A DNA stretch of 64,000 bases from Nymphaea colorata (GCF_008831285.2 NC_045148.1:16098802-16162801), one strand, 5' to 3'. Numbered from the stretch's first letter, positions 40,745-53,486 are shown. Notes: generated from the letters alone by a model not told the origin. Numbers and translations are program-made.

Positions 40745-41018
40745 TTTACATTCATTCGTATGTTGCAACTGTATGTCATGGTAACAATGATATACTTATG
40801 ATTTGTACATTAAGAATATAAGTTTGAAAATGATTCAATCTAGAAAGATTTTCACCTAACCACGGATGTTGTATCCCAGTGATTACGTATTGAGGAGGCT
40901 GGCTGTCGATCTGGATCTGCCGTTTCACTTGCAATGGCTGGACAGCAAATCTCTTCAACGACTAGACAACAAAGTCTTGACATAGTGAGTGTCAACGGTT
41001 GGACAGTTAGCCTTAACA
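40745..41018 (-). repeat. 5' LTR of the decayed Copia element
   Basis: Direct repeat of 38140-38369, in the same orientation. It starts TGTTAAGGCTAACTGTCCA at 41018 on the minus strand and carries about 65 bp absent from the other LTR. No primer-binding site is recognisable on its inner side, in line with the internal deletion. Confidence 0.75.
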
Positions 41019-42032
41019 GAGTTGATGGGTCTGGACTAGAGCGATAAACCCATGATAAGACATGTTTGCTACGCCTTGGAACTTGCCGACGGAAAGCAGA
41101 GTTCACAACCTGCATACTGACAGGAGTGAAAATCAAACAGCCATATGAGAACCTATGTCCCACGGACCTGGACCTGTATGGTACCTGGTACTGGTATGAC
41201 GCCGGTTCTGGGTACCGGGTTGGGTATGGTTATGGTGTGCGTTAATTGTACCAAGTATGGTCAACTCACCTGAAGTCATTTTTGACCCTTTTTAGGCATG
41301 GTCAACTTTAACCTAGTCCAAATGTATCTTTCTTTTTAATTTTAACGATTATTAGATTTTATCGTTTAAAACCATTTTAACTTAAAAAAACGAAAGTTTG
41401 AAACCCTTGAAACATGTTTTCGTTTTAATGGTTTCTCTCTGTTCTCTTCTCACCATGCGACGTCCGGCAGTGAAGGTAGGGGCGGCGACTGGCGACGACA
41501 GACGAATGGTGACGGCAGACGAACGACGACGGCGAGCGGTGGTGGTAGGAGGCGAATAGTCATGGTATATTTTTGTTTTTGTCATTTTTCCTTTTATTTT
41601 CATCGGCTCCGCCCCTGCCGTCACCGCCGACGATGATCGGCGACGTCAGACGATGATGACCAATGAAGGGAGACAGCGACAACGTCCTGTTTTTTCTGTT
41701 CCCTTTGTTCCTCATTGTGGTTTTAGTTTCTATTTTCTATTTTCGGTTCTAGTTTTTGTTTTTGTGTCTATTATCAATGTTCGGTTATTTAATGCGCTGA
41801 TAAATGTCTTCGGCAACCGGTTTGAGTCTCCTCTTGCATATTTATCATCTCTGCATCTTCCCTAGTTATTGGTGTGATATATCGTTTCATGATAGGTTTG
41901 GTCTATTTAGAATGAGAATTAACAAAGCTGATGTATTTTGAATGTTAATTATGCGACTGAGGAGAATCAGAATTTAGAGTGATAAATTTTGGATTATGAT
42001 TTATGAATATGTTATTATGTTTGTAATTTTTG

Positions 42033-42064
<32 letters not shown>

Positions 42065-42110
42065 GTTCAAATATATTATTCTGTTTAAAATTTTTTGACA
42101 TATATACATG
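41019..42110. other. Intergenic region, no gene supported
   Basis: About 41160-41240 is a self-similar GGTACC/GGTACTGG stretch. About 41460-41660 is GC-rich with GGCGGCGA and CGACGA words on both strands and may be MITE-derived. A (TA)n tract lies at 42032-42060. Confidence 0.45.
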
Positions 42111-42214
42111 ACACATGTGGGTGTACGGCACCCAAGTTTTGACATAGATGAGAACACACTAAACACATGTGTGTGTACTGCACCCAAGTTTTGACATAGA
42201 TGAGAACACACTAA
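42111..42214. repeat. 52-bp tandem duplication, two copies
   Basis: The unit containing GCACCCAAGTTTTGACATAG occurs at 42111-42162 and 42163-42214. Differences are limited to the GTGGGTGTACGG / GTGTGTGTACTG start. Confidence 0.95.
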
Positions 42215-45200
42215 ACACAAGGGATAATACTTAAAGGTAATAAGAGAGAAAGATAAGGATGCTTGGTCACCAAGATTCTTCGTAATAATTCTCAAAGACT
42301 AATATGGGCAGTTGTCATTCTCAAAGTTGCTGTTTTTGATGAACATGTGCCGACCAAGAGATTTCTTCCGGGATATGATGGTTGCCATGGATACTGATGG
42401 TTTTGAATTCATACTCAGAGAGATGGAAGAGAGAAGTTCTTCTGTCATAGATGGCACCTTTTAATTAGGGAATATCAGCCGGTGGTACTTGTCTTTTTTC
42501 TAACCCGAATGTGAATACAATTAATTATCTTATTGTAGAAGAAGCAGTATTGCAGTTGCTATAAGATTTGAACCCACTGTCTAACTTCGCGTCCAATTCC
42601 AAATTAATCAGACTAAAATCCAAATTCCATTACCTGTAATTGTCTGACCGAACGACCAACAAGAACAACATCCGGCCGGTGAAAGGCCAAGATGTATATC
42701 ACGGGACGATGCCTAGTCCTGCCTAAGCCAGTAATAAAATGAAATGGAAGAATGAACGAAAGAAAAACAATCTATTCTGATGTTGGTGAAATCGAGATTT
42801 AATTTTAACAAGTTTGTGCAACTCCAATTCGAGGTCCAACTCCAAGCAAAATCTTGTTTGCTTAGACTTGATAATGCCTATTATGCTATTCGCAGTGTTC
42901 TGTCTGCAACCGTATTCTGAGCAACAAACTATCACCATGACGCGTCCGGTGGCTGGTAAATAAGTTCATCCTTTTCCTACTTGATCTGAATTTACTTAAT
43001 TTACATCAATGTCAAAGAACTGCACCGAGAAAACTTAGATTGGAAAAATCAGGTTTTAGGAATAATAATTTGAGTGAAGTGATTACAAACTTAAGCAGGA
43101 AGGAGTGGAAAGCAAGCTAGCTCCCAAACTAGACCTGACCTCGGCAGTCAGTCAACCAAATTAAGTTGGAGTTTTTTGAACTTTCCCAGTTCGTCCTGCT
43201 TCTCTCTACCTTTGCTTGGCTGCTGAAAGCGTTGACATTAACGCAACCAGCCTTCTAGCGGAAGTCCAAGCTGGATCCTCTCAGCACCTAAAGTCTCTGT
43301 TTCCGCCGTGCTCTTTCAACAGCAAAGGTGAATTCATCGTCTGCTTAATTAATATAGATGGTTACTGCTTTTGAAGATTATGGTCGGTCTGCAATCCAAC
43401 TTGAATAAAATGGGCAATGGTGAATCATCTGTTAAGCTGCTCAAGTGAAGACCCAGAATCACTCCGGATAGTATGCGATCAAATGTCAGGGCCGTGAGGT
43501 CTGCATCCAAGGAGCAGTGAGCAACCTAAAAGAGATGGAATATCAGCGTATAAAAACACGCACATACATGTTGTTCATAATACGTTTTAAAGGTTACTAA
43601 AAATTCTAAATTTTACACGTAAAATTTAAAAATTCAAGTTTAACCTATACTTACAATTTAAAAAATTATGATTCGGCACTTGTTAAAATTTCGAAACTAT
43701 AGTTGGTCCTTAGAAACAAAAATTTCTGGTTCTATGGATTGTTGCCGTTGAGAAAAATTTTTTAAAAGAAGCTGTTAAAATTAGTGGGCATTCTAGTATC
43801 TGGAATGCAGAGAAGCAGAAGTTTTTGAAATTCCAGGCTTTTAGTTTCAAAACAGGCTTAATCTTAAGTTTCTGGAACTAAAGCTCTTGTAAGTTTGACG
43901 GTTCGGGAGCACGAAGCGTTAGACGCCGTATGATTTCTTTTCTATGGAACAGGACAGTAGGAGAACACTAGCAAGTACCAAGGGGAAGCTCAAGCTACAA
44001 AACGGCAAGGTCGAGCAGGGTCGAAACTCGTAATGTTTCACCAATGCCATGTCAAGAGCGCCTGCAAAGATAGAGGTTATTTCGCATTATGTTTGCATAT
44101 TTCTTATTTAATGATTATGTAAACATTTGGTAAAATCATCACCTGTATGGCAGGTTAAGCTAGTGCGGCTGGATTGCTAAGAGTGTGCTTCCCTGATATC
44201 AAGAAAAACGACCTATGGCTGCTTGCCCACTATCTTCCCACATTCCGAAACATCGAAAATTTTAGAAAGGTTGGTTCTGACTCAATTTCCTTCCCCTGCG
44301 CAAGTTGTTAGGAATTGAGTGATAGAGATCCTCCCACGACGCTATTCCGTCCCTCCGTTCTTCTGTACAAGATGTGAGCTACAAGTTTGAAGCTTTTTCT
44401 TGTCCAGCAATGCATTCTATCTAATGAACTTTTTGACCCCTTCAGAGAAGAAAGAGGAGGGTGCAGGTCAGCATTAGACAATAGATACCAGCAACGCATT
44501 CTATCTAATGACCTTCATCCCCATCTTAAGCCTATCTTTCAGTCCCTAAACCAGGCTTAGTAATGCTACCAGCCTCCTGCGCACAACAAGTGACAGGTGT
44601 TGATGTGGCAATTGCCATGAAAAATATGTGACATTCTCATTCTCCAGTTTATAGGCTTTCATGGGGAGAACATTTTTCCTAGATATGCACAGGCCGAAGA
44701 CCACATGTACATAGTTGGCGCAATCTTATACTGTTGAAACTTATTCCCAAATCGTTCCGCAGCAAAAGATGAAACTATTCCCGCAAAGATGAAACCTTTA
44801 CGAGGAGAAAGGTTTCTCTAATAAACTCTCCTCCGTTAAAACATGCCCTTAGAAATGCAATGAAGTTGCTTGGAACTCCGTTTATGCTGATAGTGGTTTC
44901 ATGAAAAGCATTTATGCATGCTCGAAAGCAGGGCGGCACATGTAGTTTCAGAATTAACAACTTGAGCATTCAACAGAGACAGCCACAGTGAGGGGGGAGA
45001 ACAGATTGGGAAAAGGAGTTGCATAAGATGTTGAGCATGAAAAGGGTCATCAACTATGACCAATTCTCTCTCTCTCTCTAAGTTCATAGTTCTCCGTCCT
45101 AAAGAAGATTTCCTGAAGTGTCAGCATGACAACTGTATCTCTTGGGATGAGATGAGAAAGCCCTCCAGTCTGTAGTAAAGTCCGTTGGATCTTCGGAATT

Positions 45201-45576
45201 CTTTCTCCATCTTTGTTTTCGTGTAGATATGGATACAGGCCATTTTCAATCCACACCGAAAGAAACACACATATACATACACACACACCCCGAAAGCTAG
45301 CTAGTGCACTGTCATTAAGGGCTGTCCTCTTCGGTTGCAGGTTCATTGGACTGCACCGGCAGCGCAGTAGAAGAAGACTCAAGTTGGCGGGTGGCGGTGG
45401 CCCCCACCATCGTCACATGCACTCTAAAAATTTTTAGGTAACAGTCAAAGTCAAACTCGGCCTTTGAAGCCCCACCACTTCCTTTTCTTTCTTTCCACGT
45501 GGTCCCCACGAACAAGTCGCAGCTACGTACAAAATCTTCACGCTGCCTCTGACAGCCAAGCAAAGGACGAGAGGAG
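42215..45576. other. Intergenic region, no gene supported
   Basis: AT-rich. A 21-bp near-repeat (GCA.CGCATTCTATCTAATGA type) occurs at about 44407 and 44491. A perfect G-box CCACGTGG lies near 45496-45503. Frames at 45050-45440 are short and unrecognised. Confidence 0.45.
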
Positions 45577-45819
45577 ATGGAAAAGACACCGCCGGCCGCT
45601 GCTTTACTTTGGAGTGAGCTGTCTCCCTTACGGAAGGCACCTCCGCCTCACCCGCTCGGCCCCACGGATAATGACGGCCGGCCTCCTGCGCAAGGCTGGA
45701 TCCACTGGCTCCAGCAACGCGTCCGGGAGCAATGCAACAAGCCCCCCAAATCTGGATCAGATCTTGGCAGGACAGAAGAAGAAAGAAAAAGGGAAGTCTG
45801 TTTCCAAAATGTTGTCTAA
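45577..45819 (+). CDS. Possible small protein, 80 aa, unknown
   Basis: An ATG in good context (GAGATGGAA) opens an 80-codon frame rich in Pro, Arg and Glu (start MEKTPPAAALLWSELSPLRK; middle GWIHWLQQRVREQCNKPP). It sits in a locally GC-rich patch, 75 bp after a perfect G-box (CCACGTGG). All three plus frames are fairly open here, so an open frame alone is weak evidence. I do not recognise the family and see no TATA box. It could equally be non-coding GC-rich DNA. Confidence 0.3.
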   Translation: MEKTPPAAALLWSELSPLRKAPPPHPLGPTDNDGRPPAQGWIHWLQQRVREQCNKPPKSGSDLGRTEEERKREVCFQNVV

Positions 45820-45935
45820 GTGGAATTTTTAGATACAAATACTTTTTTTAATTAGATCGAGTTGCTTGGATGGATGCAGGAACGAAATTTTACTACTTGT
45901 ATATAATGATAAACTAATTCAATCATCAATGTAAC

Positions 45936-46199
45936 TGTTAGAAACAATACACAAAATTCTCATTTTTTACTCTCAAGAGGACAACAAAAAGGAAGACAAA
46001 GATTTAAGTGGTTCGAAACAATAATTTCTTATGTCCACGGTCACACAGATCTTTCACTATCGCTTCGATCATAACATAAGGATTAAGGCAAACCCACATT
46101 TGTATAAAATGATATAAATGCCCATTCAAAGAAAAATATAGCTTCATTCATGGTATTGCATATGAGTGTCCAGTATGGATCAAGTTCCATACATCAATA
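45936..46199 (+). mobile_element. Solo-LTR-like repeat, copy 2, with target-site duplication
   Basis: A 264-bp repeat starts TGTTAGAAACAATACAC and ends CATACATCAATA. It is flanked by the 5-bp direct repeat GTAAC (45931-45935 and 46200-46204), the size expected for Copia insertion. It is related to 26788-27135. The last two bases are TA where copy 1 has CA, so a C-to-T change probably altered the terminus. No internal region remains. Confidence 0.75.
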
Positions 46200-46204
46200 G
46201 TAAC

Positions 46205-49200
46205 TGGTCTCGAGAGGTATTTCTAACTCGGCGAATGTGATGAGTTGGAAAGAGACATACTTTTAAAATGTAGCGTCAGAAAATGTGTAGAGATGATATT
46301 CGCACCTGACTGTGATTCAACTCCACCTACTTAAAGAAGCTGTTAAATTTGATTTGGGTTCTAACTGTAACGCACCGATGATATTGTCACTTGAGAATTC
46401 ACGCCCCGTATTAATTTCCGTCGCTTGAGGTACAAGTTGGCTGGACTCGAGACGGCTCTAATTGTGGGAACGTTGACAAAATTAAAATTGCACCTGCATT
46501 AATAAACCAGTCCTGGTTTTCGTGTAGTTTCTTCTTCCTTCCTTCAATGAGATGAGATCCGCGAGTGTGTCTTCCTGTTTAAAAGTAGATTCTTCTGAAT
46601 GATCGAACCATTTGAATCCAAACCCTAAGAAAAAGCACCACCACCAAAATGCAGATGGAAAATGTGAATAACGTTAAAGGCCGATTCAAAAATTGTTAAT
46701 CGTTAGGTGCTTTTAGATGGAAGTATCCATGATCGCATGTATTTCTTCCAAAAATCGGCTCCTGTTTGAGACCATCATTTATACTTCATCATAAGATGTT
46801 TGTTAAATTCCGCATTATTTTGAAAGGTTGAGACTTTTATTTCTGCAGAAGATGTCTTGTGAGAATAGAAGGAACGTATTATGACGGGGTTTTACCTGCC
46901 AAAACTTCCTCAAACGTTGTTCATACAATAGTAGGCTGTTGAAAATCTAAAACGTATCAAGTTAGAAACCCTGAATCAAGTCCACACTACTAAACATTAT
47001 CTGTTTGTCAAAAACGAAAAGGAACTAAAACCAGAAACATAATGAGTCAAGTGGCTCAAGTTCTCTCGCATATGCTTGACTCGAGCTCAACGCCCATATT
47101 ATTAAAAAGGGGAGTTCAAGCCAAAGATTGAAGTCAGACATCGGAGCCCAACTCAGGCTGGAGCTGTCAACCCGTGTCAAGCTCTACCACGACTTGAGCC
47201 GAGCTGCAGGCGCCGGAGGTGACCGGAACGACTCGGCTCTTGCCTGCAACTTGGCTGCGGCAAAGTTGAGGAATGTCTCAAAAGCACACCCCATGTATGG
47301 CCTGTGCGAGACAAAATAATTGCAGTACGTAGTAACCACACTCCCATCATCCTAGAGATGCTACACAACTCGATCCACCGCTCCTGGACCGCTCCACTGC
47401 GGCGCGGATACAGGGCCACCTGGTTCCAGTAGCCACTCCTTTTGGCAGCACGAGGGATGCGGGGATATAATATTAAGGTCGGCAGTCCGGGCCCCAAGAA
47501 CAGGCGGCCGGACGTGCCATAGGCATGGACGCTAACCACAAACAAGTTTCAAAGTTTGGTAATACGCATTTCATTTGTAAAAGTAGTTCTATCTATTCAA
47601 AAGCTAGTTTTCTATAGCGATGAGAATAGCTGTTTCTATTCAATTAATCCAGCTTTATATAGTTGTTGCCGGTATCTCTTAAGACATCCACCGGAGGTGC
47701 TTGTTTGGACGCGAAGGCCGGGTCCCTTCATGACTTACAGGCCATGCCGTCCATCCCCGTTGCAGATGGGCCGGTGCCTGTCAAGATTTTAATTTTATTG
47801 ATTATAGTTATCTGATTATAAAAAGCTTCTAGTGTGAATCGGTAGATTAAAATATAACGCTTCCGAAAGATGATTTTTATATACATGAAATGTTTATAGC
47901 ATTGCGTCAGTAGTTCATCATTCGGTTAACTAATTTTCTTAGGGAAAAAGAATGATCCCTGTGGGCTTAGTGTTGGCGGGTTGTGTTAGACAGCCGCCTG
48001 ATCTTGTTTTAATATCCATGGGCTGCCTCTCCTCGCCTCGTAGAGCCAATTCTTCTTCTTACTTATTTTTTTGCTTATATATTTAAATAGTTTCATGGCT
48101 TCCCACGACACTTGTCCGGCGGAACGTAGATACACTCCATGTGTCTTATCAAATACTTGGGCTCTTGAAACTTTTGAACGGAATTAAACTAAACACGGAA
48201 GACTCCGGCGTCCATACGTACGTTGGATCGGCGATTTCCATGAGCTCCGCTCCCCCCGACGACCCGACCTCCAAAAAACCGACGTCACATGCCTGAACTG
48301 ACACTTCGATTGATCTGTTTTTAAGAAACTGGGTTCAGATCCGGCCCATATCCAAACCTATGGACGCCCTGATAGATGCTCAACATGATCAATCTTATCC
48401 AAACTTTGTCACACCAGGTTTCGAATGAAACTGGCGACACGAATTTGTATCTTTCGCTCTCGCTTTTTCCTCGTCTTGCTTGGATCATTCATTACGTACA
48501 TCGGAAGTTAACGTGCAATTCAGGCGACACTTTTTTGCTTGAACGAACGAAGGCTGCGAGCCACAGATCAGGTCCGCCCCCTTTTTCCTCTTTCGTCAAC
48601 TTTGGACCGGTTTTCGTGTAGTTCTAATCTTCTGGTTTACTGATGGTTGAAGTCACGTTATTTTCAACGTAAGGGAGACACCAGTGAACAGGTTTCTAAA
48701 TTGAGTTGAATGGAGAAACGCGAGAGTTATGTATAGATGGTTGACATGTTCGTTTCTGATTTCTTGTGATTTATAAATCTATTACTAACAAGCACGTAAC
48801 GCTTAAAATTCAACGTAAGTGATTCCTCTGTTACTTCAACAAAACCAAGAACGAAAAATCCGAGTGCGTCCGAGCTCGCTCCGGCTCTCTAGTCCAGGGA
48901 ACGATGCGTTACTGTTACCCGGTGCCCCCCATGTGGGATGAGAAGAAAAATACAAAAGAGGAACCAAGTATACCACTCAACCCAAGGGTTTGAAACCAAA
49001 CCAAGCAACCACAAAATAAAACCTGACGAGCATCGGTTCTTTTCGAGGCGTCGGCGCTGCCACCAGAAAGTTTGTTCGGCGACAAGAATACCACGATCTA
49101 TCGAACTCTCTAGCTCTTTTGATTCATTTATTTTTATTTTGCTGCTGCTGCATGGCTCCTGGTTTAGTGCCGTGAAGTCGTAGGCCAAATAAGCTTCCAG

Positions 49201-49671
49201 AACAATCTCAAAAAAATATCTGCACACATGCCTCGTCCGTGTGTGATTAATCGCGAGTTCTTCATGTCTTCAGAGACATCAAACTCATTAAAGATGACAT
49301 ACAACCAAGGAATGAATCATCCTCACGCTGCTTCAGATCTGCGAAGCACAAAAACGGAGGGCAAAATTTGCTACCTTCTTCGGATACTGTCTTATTTATG
49401 GAAGAAGATTCAAGAAATGAGTATCTAAAATTCAGCAATTTAAATTTTTTTCATGGCTAAATAGGATTGCTTGGTTTTATCTTGAGGAAGTTGCTTACTT
49501 TCTTAACCTGCAGATTTGACGTCGCCAATCTGTCACATTAAGTTGTTCTCACAAAGCATTATTTGTGGTCTCATTTGCCAAGTATTAAGTTTTACAGCCT
49601 GACGGGGACAACGAGGATTAGAAAACTTTATTCCCACTGGAAAAACTTGGGTAATGACAACTTCAACTTTT
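46205..49671. other. Intergenic region, no gene supported
   Basis: About 47128-47545 is GC-rich and open in several frames on both strands, but no frame is recognisable or spliced convincingly. The rest is AT-rich with short frames. Confidence 0.45.
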
Positions 49672-49815
49672 GGGAATGTTTGGATGACATAAGAACTAGA
49701 TTTTGTGTGTCATCCAAATACACAAACCAATTTTTAGAAAAATGATTAAAAAGTCGTTTTTCACAAAAACCAACTTCTTCAAAACAGCCTTTTATGAGGC
49801 TGTCATCCAAGCACG
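49672..49815. mobile_element. MITE-like element, TTTGGATGACA termini
   Basis: The left end has ATGTTTGGATGACA and the right end its inverse, TGTCATCCAAGCA. A further inverted copy (TGTCATCCAAA) lies inside at about 49709, so the left third can fold on itself. There is no coding frame. A similar end (GTGCGTTTGGATGACAG) appears near 63583. Confidence 0.5.
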
Positions 49816-50359
49816 TGTTTAGTATTTTACGCCACTTGTATAGAAAATCAAAGTTTTTGGCTTTTAACGAATGCCAAGTTGCAAACTTTGAAGAGCTGAC
49901 GGAGATTCAAATTAATAGCTTCTCTACTTATGTTATCTTTTTATATTTTGATTTGTTTCCATTTCAAAACATGAAACAAGTTTTAACAAATAAAAAAGGC
50001 AAGTCCTGTCTTTGTCGTTTAAAAAAGTAATCAAATAAAGGAATCGTACCGTTACATGGGTAATATAGCTGACGCCGGCACAGGTTTATGGGCTCATCTT
50101 GTCATAAACCAGCGTAACAACAACTGATTGGCAGTGCAAATAGTGGAAGGAATTTGATCTCTCACAATCACTAAACTTTTTGTGGCATTTCAAGGATACC
50201 GAAACTTGCTGCTTCCTGAATTACAAGTAGGGAAGGGGGCTCGTAACCGGCCGCGCGTCTCGCGCCTGTCCCGCCGGTCAAAGCCTCGCCCCGTTCTCCG
50301 GTTTCCGCACCAGCACAAATGGCGGGGAGCGGCCCTTCCTTCCCCCACTTTGAGAATAC
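49816..50359. other. Upstream flank of the 50656 gene
   Basis: AT-rich, then GC-rich from about 50230. This is probably the distal promoter of the next gene; no gene is seen. Confidence 0.5.
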
Positions 50360-50365
50360 CACGTG
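50360..50365 (+). promoter_or_regulatory. G-box upstream of the 50656 gene
   Basis: CACGTG in the context CCACGTGAGG, about 220 bp upstream of the TATA box. Such a core can bind bZIP or bHLH factors in ABA or light responses; the role here is inferred. Confidence 0.4.
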
Positions 50366-50578
50366 AGGCCCCAGCGGCCCCCATCTGGCCCTCACCTCTC
50401 CCCCGTCAAAACCAGAAATCCGATTAAAAATTAACGTCAACAGTTTTCCCTTCCAAAACCAGGCAGCAAAAGCTCCTACCACTATTCGTTCCCTTCCCAT
50501 AAACGGACGCTTTCATATGTTTCCCCACCACCATCGGTTACATCACCCTTTTTCAGGTTGTTTTCTTTTCCCCTCGCT

Positions 50579-50586
50579 CTATATAT
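50579..50586 (+). promoter_or_regulatory. TATA box of the 50656 gene
   Basis: TATATATG about 70 bp upstream of the start codon, followed by a C/T-rich leader typical of plant 5' UTRs. Confidence 0.65.
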
Positions 50587-50655
50587 GTATGCTCACATCC
50601 ACATTCCCATACCTTACTTCTCTCTCCCTCTCCCCCTCGTTTCCTAACAAGAAAG

Positions 50656-51174
50656 ATGAACTATTTCGAGGCTTCTTCGAGGAAAAGAAGCAGGGATGAA
50701 GACGTGTTCATGGCGTCCGATATCGTGAAGAAGAACCAAAGAAAGCATGGAGGCGTTCAGCTGATCGGCCAAACGGCCAACAGCGGATCATGCGACCTCA
50801 TGGCCATGATCGATGCCATCGAGAGGCCCAAAGCCGCTGCGGCTGGCGAAGATGGGGACGCGTCCAGAGGAACCACGAAGAGAGCGGACGATTTTTTCGC
50901 GGTCGACAAGGAGTCGGATCGGTATGCCGTGGATGAGTTCTCGGCGGATGCGCTTGGTGGGGGGCTCGTGGACTGCGTTCTGGAGGAGCAGCTCTGCTTT
51001 GGTTGGTTTCCTTTCTCCGACTTGGACCTCGTCGGCTTTTACGGGGAGCAGGAGTACTGGCATGGCTATGAGGATGGTGATGGTGGCGATTTTGGGCAGT
51101 TGAGTCTGTGGGATCACGACATCTGGCAACTAAGGCAGATCAATGAGACGCCACCAAGAAGGAAGGAGACCTAG
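50656..51174 (+). CDS. Intronless acidic protein with basic N-terminus, unknown
   Basis: A single exon encodes 172 aa. It opens MNYFEASSRKRSRDEDV, a basic cluster (RKRSR, residues 9-13) followed by acidic residues, with further basic pieces VKKNQRKH (about 24-31). A nuclear localisation signal is plausible. The middle is Asp/Glu-rich, and the C-terminal third has aromatic clusters (FGWFPFSDLDLVGFYGEQEY) and LWDHDIWQLRQIN near the end. There is no signal peptide or membrane segment. A TATA box, pyrimidine-rich leader and GC-rich codons support a real gene. Its basic-then-acidic layout and LW.HxxW/M end resemble the protein at 61535-62086. I do not know the function; a transcription cofactor role would be a guess. 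Confidence 0.75.
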   Translation: MNYFEASSRKRSRDEDVFMASDIVKKNQRKHGGVQLIGQTANSGSCDLMAMIDAIERPKAAAAGEDGDASRGTTKRADDFFAVDKESDRYAVDEFSADALGGGLVDCVLEEQLCFGWFPFSDLDLVGFYGEQEYWHGYEDGDGGDFGQLSLWDHDIWQLRQINETPPRRKET

Positions 51175-53480
51175 AAGAAGGAGATGGACGAGGAAATGGA
51201 AATCGCAGCCTCTGTTTTTCTCTTTCTTTTCTTGGAACAGAAGAAATCAAGGATCAGGACTCCATATATTTTGTTATCTTATATGGGTTCTGCCCTTCTT
51301 GTTCACTTGTGAATTATAATGATCAAAGAAAAAGGTTAAGCCAAGTTTGTGTTCCTTTTATTTCTTTTGCTTGCATTCGTGGTGGCTTGTCCGCCAGATC
51401 AATCATTTTAGAGGTTCCATTACCTGGAAGAAGAATGTGGTTCAGTCTGGTCGGAATGTGCAGGACAGGGGACTACTCTTATCCGCCTCCACCTCTCGGT
51501 TTGGACCACCGGGTTTTCCTCTTTGTGGCCATTAAGAGCACTGCATCCAATAGAATCGTCATTGCTTCTGGTAATGGCTTGATCCTCACGGTGAAACATA
51601 AGGGGATTAACAGTCTGACAGTCTTTCAGTTTTAATTCAGAAGATGAACGCAGAGAGAATCTGATTTAGAAAGGAAGGTGGTCAAGACAAATTAAGTTTT
51701 TGTCGAACATGTCGTGGCAAAATGCGCTCCTCTCATGCCAATATCAATTTAAGAAAGGACAATACAATTCAAGTGAAAATACATCAACGGTTAGTTGAAT
51801 GCAGGGAGAAGAAAATGTGAGATTTTTTTCTCCCACTACACAAGCCCCACCCCCAAGGGAGGGACAGACTTTCTACCTTTCAAGAGTAGGGCAGGAATCA
51901 GACAAAACACTTTGTCTCAGACGTTTTCTTCCGTCATTCGAAAGCGTCCTTATGACACGGCGAGAAAGGGCCAGGTGCATGGCACTTGCACAAAAGATAT
52001 GCAAATTACATTTTATATTGACAAATTTTTGAGGACTTTTCTCTTAACTAATAATAATATAGATGTGATTTAAAGTTTAATACTTAAGAATCGATCGCTA
52101 ATCAAAATGGTGCTTTTTGTTGCCCAAACAGAATTTTGTGAGGGTCAAGTTTGAAAGGTCTAAGACCTGTGAAAAGTTAAAATCATGTTTTTACTCAATA
52201 AGAATCTTTAGGCATTTAACCGGGTAAGTCACGTTTATACACTAGAATTTTTAACACATTACTGACAGAAATTGGGCAGATGGTGCTGATCGAGGTTCCA
52301 TCAAAAGTCTTCTAAGGGACCATGAAACCAAATAAAGAAGAAGGAACCAAGGTAGAGAAGTGAGGTAAGGGGAAACATGGAATGGGGAATAGGGTAAAAT
52401 TAAAGGGGGAAGAAGAACAACTGAACATGGACAGCTATTGTTCCCGCCCTCTCTGTAGAGTGTAGAAAGAAGAGGAATCGGTTCCTGCCGGAGTCGGACT
52501 CTGATGTACCACCAAAAGCAGGATTCTACCAATTTGGGGGCCGATGCCCGAGAAGGCCAGTGTAGCCGAGGGGCAACTTTTTCGAGTAAAGGAGATGACC
52601 AGTACTCCATCGGCCACCGTGGTTGCCATCTCACTTTTGGACGGACTGTGGTCCGGCGGTACTGGGAGATGCTCTGTGGGCTTTCCTGATAAGTTCTATC
52701 AAAAATGTTAAAAAGTAACAAAATGGTAAGGATAATGGAATACTGTAGCTGGGGATTCAAAAAATCCTGAAAAATGTGTTATTGTATTGGTTAAAATTAA
52801 GAGTGGTATACGTCTCTCTCTGACTCTCTCTGTCTGTGTCTCTGTGGGATAATCGATTGATGGCTCTGTCCATACCTTTTGTGATGGCGAAGGATCTCCA
52901 AAGTCGGCAGAGCACATGCACGCCCACGTCCCCCCATAGTTGTGATTATTAAAAGCTTAGCTGTAAATTAATGCACGAGCGCTTATGGTATCTGATGGCT
53001 GTAAGTTGTTCAATGTGGACGTGAGCTGCGTGATTGATTTGATGTGAATGAACACTACATCGCTGGAATCAATTAAAAAGGCTTTCCTTCAGAGTCTGTT
53101 CAAAGATGTCTTTTGATAAGATTTAACAAAGCAACTAGCGTTCTGACTTCACAGAAATTATGTTTCTTCATTAGATTTGATCAAGGCATCTAACTTTCTC
53201 ACCCTGCGGACTGCCCCGCTGCAGCATCTATCAGCTGGCAACTTCCCCTTCCCGTGCTACCCATATAAATAATAAAACTGATGGTTTCTTTTTCATCCTT
53301 CTCACAATTTTCATGACACCAAAATGAGATCAGGTCGTCTGCAATTTCCTGTTAGATGCGTGCACCAAGAACTCCACGTCTCCCCATGAATCCCTGTCCT
53401 CTCCAGGCAGAAAAGTTGGTGATTGCTGTTAAATGACTGCTCCTGAATCTTCGTGATGATGTTTACTCCACGTCTTCACT

Positions 53481-53486
<6 letters not shown>
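51175..53486. other. Intergenic region, no gene supported
   Basis: Begins with the 3' flank of the 50656 gene. The minus-strand frame at 52251-52760 is long for the region but has no recognised motif and looks like chance or repeat DNA. Confidence 0.45.

Noticed and set aside
47177-47545. Minus-strand frame of 122 codons in GC-rich DNA
   Set aside because: Several frames are open on both strands; no family or spliced model could be supported.
50656-51174. Assignment to the ABA-induced transcription repressor family
   Set aside because: Only the basic-acidic composition agrees; no family motif can be confirmed by eye.
52251-52760. 169-codon minus-strand frame
   Set aside because: No recognisable motif, hydrophobic low-complexity end, no promoter or splice support.
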